This document shows positions 29,743-36,268 of a DNA stretch of 36,268 nt, one piece after another. The notes under the pieces were generated by a model. The model was not told the origin of the DNA. It did no database searches and saw only the letters and a list, made by a program, of their open reading frames with translations. Each line of letters starts with the position of its first letter. Positions within the stretch are counted from its first letter, which is position 1. The translations under genes were made by a program, and so were the position numbers. Origin of the DNA: Pseudomonadota bacterium (lineage in GTDB: Bacteria; Pseudomonadota; Gammaproteobacteria; Steroidobacterales; Steroidobacteraceae); the NCBI GenBank assembly GCA_021780475.1, contig JAJXYR010000014.1, positions 1-36,268 of the forward strand. The letters are read 5' to 3'.

Positions 29743-30911
29743 AATCCGAGGATCGCCTTGGCGATGATGTTGCGCTGAATCTCGTTCGAGCCGCCGTAAA
29801 TCGACAGCTTGCGCCAGTTGAAGTAGGTCGGTGCCGCGGCCGCGGCGTAGCCGGGTCCGATCGCGGGATCGGCCGGCATGCAATACGGACCCACGACGTC
29901 CATCAGCAACTCGGTCGTGGCCTGTTGGATCTCGGAGCCTTTGATCTTGAGGATGGACGAGAAGGGGTCCGGTCCCGCTCGCGATCCGTGGCGATCGGAT
30001 GCCACGGCGCGGAGCAGGGTTAGCTCCAGCGCCTTCAGTTCCACCTCCACGGCCGCGATCTTCTCGCGCAGTCGCGGGTCCTCGGAGAGCGGCACGCCGC
30101 CGGCACGCTCGAACGCGGCGAGCCGCTTGATGCGGCGGATGCGCTCCTTGGAAACGCCGATGCGCGCGATGCTCGTGCGCTCGTTGCTCAGCAGATATTT
30201 CGCGTAGTCCCAACCCTTGTTCTCCGCGCCCACCAGGTTTTCGGCGGGGACTCGCACGTCGTCGAAGAAAACCTCGTTGATTTCGCGGCCGCCGTCGATG
30301 GTCTGGATCGGACGCCACGTGATCCCCGGAGACTTCATGTCGATCAGCAGGAAGGAGATTCCCTCCTGCTTCCTGGCGGCCGCCGACGTGCGTACCAGGC
30401 AGAAAATCCAATCGGCGTATTGGGCGAGGCTCGTCCAGGTCTTCTGGCCGTTGACGACGTAGTGCCCGCCGTCGCGCCGGGCGACGGTCGCGAGCGACGC
30501 GAGGTCGGAACCGGATCCCGGCTCCGAGAATCCCTGGCAGAACCAGAGGTCGAGATTCGCGATCGCCGGCAGAAAGCGCCTCTTCTGAGCGTCGTTGCCG
30601 AACGCCGCGATCACCGGACCGACCATGGTGACGTTGAAGGGCAGCGGCGGAGGGACCCCGGCCTGTTCCATCTCGTCGTGGTACAGGTAGGTCTGCACGG
30701 CGCTCCAATCCCGGCCGCCCCACTCGACCGGCCACTGCGGCACGGCCCAGCCGCGCGCATTCATGAGGCGATGCGCGGTGACGAGATCCTCGCGGCTGAG
30801 ATCGCGCCCCTCGAGCGTCTTGTCGCGGATCGACCGTGGTATTTCATCGCGGAAGAAGCGCCGCGCCTCGGCGCGGAACGCGCGCTCCTGTTCCGTGAAG
30901 TTCAATTCCAT
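29739..30911 (-). CDS. acyl-CoA dehydrogenase, pimeloyl-CoA dehydrogenase large-subunit type
   Basis: The 390-residue partner of the downstream small subunit is an acyl-CoA dehydrogenase. It starts MELNFTEQERAFRAEARRFF and shows WPVEWGGRDW, FCQGFSEPGSGSDLAS (FAD-binding), YVVNGQKTWTS, FLLIDMKSPGI, EVFFDDVRVP and the C-terminal YGGSNEIQRNIIAKAILGL. The pair resembles PimC-PimD, which oxidise pimeloyl-CoA and related dicarboxylic or alicyclic acyl-CoAs; that substrate is inference. ATG 30911 is 7 bases after the bicupin gene, so the order is bicupin - large - small. A long in-frame upstream extension overlaps the cupin gene and is not real. Confidence 0.89.
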   Translation of the reverse strand: MELNFTEQERAFRAEARRFFRDEIPRSIRDKTLEGRDLSREDLVTAHRLMNARGWAVPQWPVEWGGRDWSAVQTYLYHDEMEQAGVPPPLPFNVTMVGPVIAAFGNDAQKRRFLPAIANLDLWFCQGFSEPGSGSDLASLATVARRDGGHYVVNGQKTWTSLAQYADWIFCLVRTSAAARKQEGISFLLIDMKSPGITWRPIQTIDGGREINEVFFDDVRVPAENLVGAENKGWDYAKYLLSNERTSIARIGVSKERIRRIKRLAAFERAGGVPLSEDPRLREKIAAVEVELKALELTLLRAVASDRHGSRAGPDPFSSILKIKGSEIQQATTELLMDVVGPYCMPADPAIGPGYAAAAAPTYFNWRKLSIYGGSNEIQRNIIAKAILGL

Positions 30912-30918
30912 CCCGGCG

Positions 30919-31572
30919 CTAACCCAGGTGCCCGGTCTTGCGGTATACGAGCGCGCCGATGCGGCTCGCCAGCCGGGGTGAACTTCCGGCTGGAAATCGC
31001 ATCCACGCGCCCTTTGCCCGCGGCGCGCCATCGACGACGAGTTCGCCGTCGACCACGAACAGCTCGATGCCGCGCGGCCATTTGACGGGGGGTTCTTCGT
31101 GGCCGGGGGGGAATCGCAACATCGCGACCCGTTCCCACGGTGCATCGAACAGTGTCGCGCTTGCGAGCCCGCCGGCGGCGTCGGTCCATAGCGAGGCATC
31201 GTGGGTGTCGAGGCGCAGCGCGGCGGACTCCTGCGGTGGCATCTGGCGCAGCTTCACCAGGATCACCGCCCCTGGCCCGCTCGACGGCTGGTGCCGGGAG
31301 CCCGGAGGATTGCGGACGTAGGAACCCGCGGGGAAGTCGCCGGACTCGTCCGAAAACACGCCGTCGAGAACGAGGATTTCCTCGCCGGCGCCGTGACTGT
31401 GCGCGGGAAAGAGCGAATTCGGGGCATACCGGACCAGGGAGGTCGCGCGGGCGATTTCGTCGCCATCGCGCTCCAACATGCGTCGTTCCACACCGGCGGT
31501 GGGCGAGGCCACCCACTCCATCGCGGCACTGTCGACGGCGGCGGCCATTGATGTATCCGCATTCAGCCGCAT
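30919..31572 (-). CDS. bicupin protein (ChrR-like cupin)
   Basis: The 217-residue protein has two cupin domains in tandem. The first (about 35-110) carries a metal-site pattern, H58 and H60 in FPAHSHGAGEEILVLDG, E64, and H94 in NPPGSRHQP. It resembles the ChrR C-terminal cupin, which is also found free-standing. The second (about 140-212) has FPPGHEEPP and GIELFVVDGELVVDG. No ChrR zinc-binding anti-sigma domain is present and no sigma factor is adjacent, so it is probably an enzyme or small-molecule binder. It heads the dehydrogenase operon. ATG 31572 is used; ATG 31548 is an alternative. Neither has a strong ribosome binding site. Confidence 0.78.
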   Translation of the reverse strand: MRLNADTSMAAAVDSAAMEWVASPTAGVERRMLERDGDEIARATSLVRYAPNSLFPAHSHGAGEEILVLDGVFSDESGDFPAGSYVRNPPGSRHQPSSGPGAVILVKLRQMPPQESAALRLDTHDASLWTDAAGGLASATLFDAPWERVAMLRFPPGHEEPPVKWPRGIELFVVDGELVVDGAPRAKGAWMRFPAGSSPRLASRIGALVYRKTGHLG

Positions 31573-31685
31573 ATCGGCTTCGGGTCCTGATTTGATCGAT
31601 TACTCTATGGATCGGCAACAGCGGGCGTTGCGCCAGTGTCCGACAGATCGGACGGATCGGCAAGCGCCGCAGATGAGCGTGGCAC

Positions 31686-32552
31686 ATGATCGACGTGGAT
31701 GAAGCCGCCTTCGCGCGCGAGGTTCTCGAGGCATCGCAGTCTATGCCGGTGCTCGTGGATTTCTGGGCGCCGTGGTGCGCGCCCTGCCGGACTCTGGGGC
31801 CGTTGCTCGAGCGGCTGGAAATTCAATACGCCGGGCGCTTCAAGCTGGTCAAGGTCGATTCGGACGCGAACGGCGCACTCGCCGCGCGCTACCAGGTTCG
31901 CAGCATTCCTTATGTGGTCGCGTTCAGCGGCGGTGCGGTCGCCGATTCGTTCGTCGGCGCGCTGCCGGAGCGGCAATTGCGCGAGTTCATCGAGCGCGTG
32001 GCGCCCGCACCCGCCGAGCGCATGCGACGCGACGGGTTGGCGCTGGTCGCGGCCGGACAGACCGACGCCGGGGCCGCGCTATTGCGCGCCGCACTCGCGC
32101 AAGACGCCGAGTTGGCCGGGACGCGCCTCGACCTTGCCGAATTGCTGCTCGATCAAATGCCCCCGGTCGATGCGGCCAAAACCGCGGAGGTGGCCGCCCT
32201 GCTGGAGGCCGCGGGCCCGGCGGACCGCGCCGACAGCCGCGCCGCGGCGATGCAAACGCGTTTGGCGAGCTTGCGGGATTCGGCAACATTGGCCGCTGCG
32301 GCCGTCCTGCGCGATCGCATCGCGGCCGAGCCGCGGGATCTCGCGGCGCGTTTCGATCTGGCGCGGCGCTGCATCGCGGAGCGCGATTTCGGCGGCGCAT
32401 TGGAGCAACTGACCGAGATCGTCGCGCGCGACCGCAAAGCGGACGGCGATGCGGCGCGGCGGTTGATGCTCTCGGTGTTCGATCTGGCCGCGGACGACGC
32501 GCCATTGGTCTCCTCGTACCGCCGTCGATTATCCGCGCTGATCAATCGCTGA
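31686..32552 (+). CDS. cnoX: CnoX/YbbN-like thioredoxin with TPR-like tail
   Basis: The 288-residue protein joins an N-terminal thioredoxin domain (about 1-110) to a helical, TPR-like tail (about 115-288), the architecture of CnoX (YbbN), a chaperedoxin that protects proteins during oxidative stress and hands them to GroEL. The active site is WCAPC (30-34) and the cis-proline is P75 in SIPYVVAF. E. coli CnoX has lost the canonical pair (SQHC), whereas this protein keeps CxxC, as many other CnoX proteins do, and so should be redox-active. The helical part contains repeated AxxxLLRAALA-like segments. ATG 31686 is divergent from the bicupin gene. Confidence 0.87.
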   Translation: MIDVDEAAFAREVLEASQSMPVLVDFWAPWCAPCRTLGPLLERLEIQYAGRFKLVKVDSDANGALAARYQVRSIPYVVAFSGGAVADSFVGALPERQLREFIERVAPAPAERMRRDGLALVAAGQTDAGAALLRAALAQDAELAGTRLDLAELLLDQMPPVDAAKTAEVAALLEAAGPADRADSRAAAMQTRLASLRDSATLAAAAVLRDRIAAEPRDLAARFDLARRCIAERDFGGALEQLTEIVARDRKADGDAARRLMLSVFDLAADDAPLVSSYRRRLSALINR

Positions 32553-32664
32553 GCGGCGCTCATTCGGCCTGTCGGCGGACGCCGACAGCCGATTGAATTT
32601 CGTTCCGGCGAGCCTATCATCGCCGTCGTTGAGCGACGGCTCGTTCCGCGAGGAGGACGGATCT

Positions 32665-33192
32665 ATGAACAGATCGATGATGATGGGATCCATTTTGGGC
32701 GCGATCGCCGTCTCGGCGGGCGGCGCATTTGCCGGGTATCGCATGATGGGTGGGCCGGCGGGAGCCGAAGTCGTCAGCGTCAAGGCTCTGACTCGCACGA
32801 TCAGGACGCCGCGGCAGGAGTGTCACGATGAACAAGTGACCCGGGTCAAGCAGGCCAGGGACACCCGTCAACTCGCCGGTACCGGAATAGGTGCCGTCAT
32901 CGGCGGTCTGCTCGGGAACCGGATAGGTGGGGGCAACGGCAAGGTATTGGCGACCGTCGCCGGAGCCGCGGCCGGCGGTTACGCCGGCAACCGAATCGAA
33001 CAACGAGTACAGCAGGGAAATACCTATACGACGACCGAGCGCCGCTGCATGACGGCGTACGATATTCGTGAAGTGCCGGCGGGCTACGATGTCGTCTACC
33101 TGTTGAACGGCAAGCGCCATCATGTTCACCTGGCGCACGATCCCGGCAAGCGGATCCCACTGCACGACGGCAAGGTGCTCGCGAGCACCTGA
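32665..33192 (+). CDS. glycine-zipper 2TM-domain envelope protein
   Basis: The 175-residue product has an N-terminal hydrophobic segment (about 5-30) that is either a signal or an anchor. The glycine-zipper domain of the 17-kDa surface-antigen type spans about 71-110 (AGTGIGAVIGGLLGNRIGGG, then AGAAAGGYAGNRI). A C-terminal beta-rich region (RRCMTAYDIREVPAGYDVVYLLNGK) follows. C53 and C128 could form a disulphide in the periplasm. There is no lipobox. AGGAGG (32651-32656) lies 8 bases upstream of the ATG at 32665, an excellent ribosome binding site that fixes the start. Function is unknown; the family is associated with envelope stress and integrity. Confidence 0.85.
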   Translation: MNRSMMMGSILGAIAVSAGGAFAGYRMMGGPAGAEVVSVKALTRTIRTPRQECHDEQVTRVKQARDTRQLAGTGIGAVIGGLLGNRIGGGNGKVLATVAGAAAGGYAGNRIEQRVQQGNTYTTTERRCMTAYDIREVPAGYDVVYLLNGKRHHVHLAHDPGKRIPLHDGKVLAST

Positions 33193-33321
33193 ACGGGCGC
33201 CGGATGCCCCGGCGCCCCGCGGTGAACCGGACCGGGGCCAGGATTCCGATCGGGGTCAACCGCGCGGGCGCCGTCGCGTTAGTCACTCCAGCGCCGGGCA
33301 TATCGACGAGGAGTGCAGCCG

Positions 33322-34791
33322 ATGGACAGTGATCGATTCCGGGCGGCCGCGAGCGCCGTCAATCGGTTCGGCTTGGGCGCTCGCCCGGGGGACCTTGCCC
33401 AAGTGACGGATCCACCGGCCTGGCTGCTCGCGCAGGTCCAGCAGCCGCTCGCGGGTGCGTCAGAGTTCGCCGGCCTGCCGACGAGCCTCGAGTATCTGCG
33501 CCGTGAGGGCGTGGTCAACCGGAAGCGGCGCGAGTTACGGATCGAAAACCGCGAAGTACCCGAAAAGACGCCCGGCCCCGGCGGAAAGCCGGTCAATCCC
33601 CTTGCCGAGATCTACCGCCAGGAATTCGGCGCCGACCTGCGGCGCGAAGCGGTCGCGCGATGGCGCGTGGCTGCCGGCACCGACACGCCGTTCGCCGAGC
33701 GCTTGGTGCGTTTCTGGTCGAATCATTTCGCGGTGTCGGTCGACAAGGGGCCCGCGCGTCTGTACGCGGCACCGTTCGAGCGGGAGGCGATCCGGCCGCA
33801 TTGGAACGGCCGCTTCATCGACTTGTTGCTGGCGGTGGAGACTCATCCGGCGATGTTGCGCTACCTCGATCAAGCGCAGTCCGTCGGACCGGACTCGATG
33901 CTTGCGCGGCGCGCGGACCGGCGCCTCGCGCGCCGTGCGCGCCGCGCGGATCAGCCGCCGCGGCAGCTCGGCCTCAACGAGAATCTCGCGCGCGAAATCA
34001 TGGAGCTGCACACGCTCGGCCTCGACGCGCATTACAGCCAGGGCGACGTGACCGAATTTGCGCGGGCGCTGACCGGTTGGAGCACGCCGTTTCCGGGTCA
34101 GCTCGAGCGGGGCGACTTCGACAGCGCTTTCCTCTATCGACCCGCCGCGCACGAGCCCGGCACCCGCACGGTCCTGGGCAGGCGTTACGAGGACACGGGC
34201 TTCGATCAAGCCCGCGCGATCCTCGCGGATTTCGCGCTGCACCCGGCGACCGCCCGACATCTCTCGCTGCAGCTCGCGCGGCACCTGGTCGCCGATGATC
34301 CGCCGCCGTCCTTGGTCGATCGCCTGGCGGCTGCCTACCTGCGCGGCGGCGGTTATCTGCCCGCGGTGTACGCTGAGCTGATTCGTGCGCCGGAGTCGTG
34401 GGATGCCAAGGCGGTCAAATTCAGGACCCCGCAGGACTATCTCGTCGCGGGGGTACGCGGCGGCGGCATCTCGATCGGCGACAGCCCGCAGCCGTTCGAG
34501 GCTTGGGCCAACCGGCTGGGTCAGCCGACGTTCAAGCCGCGCTCTCCGGCCGGCTTCAGCGACGTTGCCATGGACTGGATCGGCGCGGACGCGCTGTGGA
34601 AGCGTATCCAGACGGCCGAAGGCCTGGCCGTGCGGGTGCCGCGGGCGGGGCTCGACCCGCATGCCTTCGGCCGCGCGTTGCTGGGGCCGAATTTGCGCGG
34701 CGACACGGTGACCGCCATGGCGCGGGCCGAAGCTCCGCAACAAGCGATCGCGATCGCGTTCGCCAGTCCCGAATTTCAATGGAGGGCTTGA
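33322..34791 (+). CDS. DUF1800 family protein
   Basis: This 489-residue protein belongs to the DUF1800 family: VNRFGLGARPGDL at the start, VRFWSNHFAVSVDKG, LNENLAREIMELHTLG, TEFARALTGW, and the C-terminal SPAGFSDVAMDWIGADALWKR. The family's biochemical role is not established. It is nearly always paired with a DUF1501 gene, as here (2 bases downstream). No signal peptide is seen. GAGGAG at 33308-33313 lies 8 bases before ATG 33322 and fixes the start over the upstream GTG (33313). The paired DUF1501 protein has a Tat-type signal, so this one may be carried along in a complex, which is speculation. Confidence 0.88.
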   Translation: MDSDRFRAAASAVNRFGLGARPGDLAQVTDPPAWLLAQVQQPLAGASEFAGLPTSLEYLRREGVVNRKRRELRIENREVPEKTPGPGGKPVNPLAEIYRQEFGADLRREAVARWRVAAGTDTPFAERLVRFWSNHFAVSVDKGPARLYAAPFEREAIRPHWNGRFIDLLLAVETHPAMLRYLDQAQSVGPDSMLARRADRRLARRARRADQPPRQLGLNENLAREIMELHTLGLDAHYSQGDVTEFARALTGWSTPFPGQLERGDFDSAFLYRPAAHEPGTRTVLGRRYEDTGFDQARAILADFALHPATARHLSLQLARHLVADDPPPSLVDRLAAAYLRGGGYLPAVYAELIRAPESWDAKAVKFRTPQDYLVAGVRGGGISIGDSPQPFEAWANRLGQPTFKPRSPAGFSDVAMDWIGADALWKRIQTAEGLAVRVPRAGLDPHAFGRALLGPNLRGDTVTAMARAEAPQQAIAIAFASPEFQWRA

Positions 34792-34793
34792 GC

Positions 34794-36047
34794 ATGACCA
34801 CTCGCCGCCACGTCATTGCGATGCTCGGTGCGGGGGCGGGCGCGTCCGCGCTGACGCTGTGGCCCAGATTGACCCGTGCGTCCACCGGCGCCGACACGAG
34901 GCTGCTCGTGTTGATGCTGCGCGGCGGATTGGACGGATTGCACGCGATCCCGCCGTATGGCGATCCGGGCTACGCGGCGCTGCGCGGACCGCTCGCGCTG
35001 TCGCCCGCGGGCCCGACCGCGGCGGGCGCGGCGGCACTCAAACTCGACGCCACGTTCGCCTTACACCCCGCGCTCGCGTTCGCCGCCAGCCTGTATGCGC
35101 GTGGCGAGTGCCTGCCGATCGTCGCGGCCGCACCGCCTTATTGGGGAAGGTCTCACTTCGAGGCTCAGGATTGCGTCGAAAACGGCACCGCGTCGCCTGA
35201 TGGAGCCGAAACCGGCTGGTTGAATCGTGCCGTCGGCGCGCTGCACGGCGAGGGCCTGTCGTTGACGACGGTCATGCCCTTGATGATGCGTGGACCCGTC
35301 AAGGTGAACAGTTGGTCGCCGCCGCTCGCGATGCGCGTCGGGCCCATCCTGCTGCAGCGGCTGGAACCCCTGTACGGTGACGACCCGCGGCTCGCCCGAG
35401 CGTTCGCGGAGGCGATCGCGCAACAGGGCGACGATATCAGTGTCGATGAGGCGATGAGCGGGCCGGCGCCGGGCGTGGGCATGGGCATGGGCGCGGGTGG
35501 AAACGCCAAGCCGCATCCTCCGATCGGCGCGCAATTACCCGGATTGATGCGTGCCGCGGGCGCGTTTCTGGCCCCTGCCGATGGTCCCCGAATCGCATTC
35601 CTGGAGGACTATGGCTGGGACACTCACGCGAATCAGGCACCGATTCTCGCGCGCAAGCTCAAGGAATTGGACGACGGATTGGCCGCATTTCACGCGGCGG
35701 CGGCGACGGTGTGGGACCGCAGCGTCGTCGTCGTCGTCACGGAATTCGGCCGGACGGCCCGGATCAATGGTACGAACGGCACGGACCACGGGACCGGCGG
35801 CGGGATGTTCCTGGTCGGTGGCGCGGTCCGCGGGGGGCGGGTCGCCGGAGAGTGGTCCGGCATGGGATCGGGCCGGCTCTATCAGGACCGGGATATCCTC
35901 GCCACCACCGATCAGCGCGCGGTGTTCAAAGGGGTGCTTGCGCAGCACCTAGGCCTTGCCGAGGGGGTGCTGGCGTCCGCCGTGTTCCCGAACAGTGCGA
36001 AGCTGGCCCCGAGCGAGGGATTGGTGCGGGCCCGGCGGCCGGGATAA
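34794..36047 (+). CDS. DUF1501 family protein, Tat-type signal
   Basis: The 417-residue protein is a DUF1501 member, related to the alkaline-phosphatase/sulfatase fold. An N-terminal TTRRHVIAML with a hydrophobic stretch and basic region looks like a twin-arginine export signal (about 1-30). Then come LRGGLDGLHAIPPYGD (41-56), SHFEAQDCVENG, FLEDYGWDTHANQ, VTEFGRTARINGTNGTDHG and a C-terminal QDRDILATTDQRAVF. The Asp/His/Glu pattern suggests a metal site, but activity is unknown. GGAGGG (34781-34786) precedes ATG 34794. It follows DUF1800 by 2 bases. A Gly/Met-rich segment (GVGMGMGAGG) sits mid-protein. Confidence 0.87.
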   Translation: MTTRRHVIAMLGAGAGASALTLWPRLTRASTGADTRLLVLMLRGGLDGLHAIPPYGDPGYAALRGPLALSPAGPTAAGAAALKLDATFALHPALAFAASLYARGECLPIVAAAPPYWGRSHFEAQDCVENGTASPDGAETGWLNRAVGALHGEGLSLTTVMPLMMRGPVKVNSWSPPLAMRVGPILLQRLEPLYGDDPRLARAFAEAIAQQGDDISVDEAMSGPAPGVGMGMGAGGNAKPHPPIGAQLPGLMRAAGAFLAPADGPRIAFLEDYGWDTHANQAPILARKLKELDDGLAAFHAAAATVWDRSVVVVVTEFGRTARINGTNGTDHGTGGGMFLVGGAVRGGRVAGEWSGMGSGRLYQDRDILATTDQRAVFKGVLAQHLGLAEGVLASAVFPNSAKLAPSEGLVRARRPG

Positions 36048-36053
36048 AATACG

Positions 36054-36078
36054 GCGCGAGACGGTTAAGTGCTCGCGC
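36054..36078 (+). terminator. hairpin after the DUF1501 gene
   Basis: A perfect 7-bp stem (GCGCGAG at 36054-36060, CTCGCGC at 36072-36078) with an 11-base loop follows the DUF1501 stop codon by 6 bases. The downstream sequence reads CGGTGGATTTT, with only a short T-run, so this is a weak terminator candidate. The remaining ~190 bases to the window end show no convincing gene. Confidence 0.45.
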
Positions 36079-36268
36079 CGGTGGATTTTCGCGCCGACGG
36101 GGGAGTTGGCTGGCTTGCCGGGGCGAATGGATCCAAAAACCTGGGTTGTCTCGTCGGCGTTCATGATGCCAAAAACGCCCCCGGACGCGAGGTACTCTTT
36201 CTCACCGGCGCTGAAAATTTTCTCAACTTGCCGGTTTGACCGACCGCGGGACGGTTCCAGTCTGCCTG

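Noticed and set aside
29743-30735. In-frame extension of the small acyl-CoA dehydrogenase upstream of 29742
   Set aside because: The extension overlaps the large-subunit gene in a different frame and lacks dehydrogenase similarity, while ATG 29742 gives a family-like start coupled to the upstream stop.
34398-34793. In-frame extension of DUF1501 upstream of 34794
   Set aside because: It overlaps the DUF1800 coding frame, and a strong ribosome binding site supports ATG 34794.

Overview
This window looks like a chromosomal segment of a GC-rich gammaproteobacterium. The gene neighbourhoods are gammaproteobacterial: rpoA-rplQ, miaB-phoH-ybeY-corC, leuS-lptE, and divergent uvrA and ssb. The mix of housekeeping genes with a pimeloyl-CoA-type acyl-CoA dehydrogenase pair, a bactofilin and a DUF1800/DUF1501 pair suggests the Steroidobacterales/Nevskiales/Xanthomonadales side of the class. 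That placement is inference from gene content; no phylogeny was run. I saw no transposase, integrase, CRISPR array, tRNA or rRNA. Genes are packed tightly and no gene-free stretch exceeds about 260 bases.

Layout. Bases 1-1728 hold the end of the ribosomal-protein/RNA polymerase alpha operon (rpoA missing its 5' end, then rplQ), followed by mscL. Facing it is pepQ (1763-3091). Bases 3354-5206 carry a small alanine-rich lipoprotein with a strong terminator, a GNAT-like acetyltransferase and an HDOD-domain protein. An aromatic/aspartate aminotransferase (5242-6435, minus) is divergent from an outer-membrane beta-barrel gene (6558-7817). That gene is followed after one base by an MMPL/RND transporter (7819-10020). 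Next come a bactofilin and a zinc-ribbon protein, then folE (minus), a degenerate TraB/GumN protein, and the minus-strand operon uvrA - histidine phosphatase - pyrD.

ssb (plus) meets def (minus). The plus-strand block from 18378 to 25713 is miaB-phoH-ybeY-corC-leuS-lptE plus a small HEAAH-motif protein. It covers tRNA modification, ribosome/RNA quality control, leucyl-tRNA charging and LPS export. Two usual members of such neighbourhoods, lnt and holA, are not in their expected places.

Bases 25717-27365 hold a divergent pair: a saccharopine-dehydrogenase-family enzyme and an Lrp/AsnC regulator. A near-consensus -10 box overlaps a small palindrome between them. The right end holds a secreted phosphoesterase, a minus-strand acyl-CoA dehydrogenase pair behind a bicupin, a CnoX-like thioredoxin, a glycine-zipper protein, and a DUF1800-DUF1501 pair whose second product has a Tat-like signal.

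Most of the window is core-genome. The parts least explained by known biology are the barrel-MMPL pair, the bactofilin/zinc-ribbon pair with its palindromic leader, the HEAAH protein behind lptE, and the TraB/GumN protein that has lost its expected metal-binding residues.
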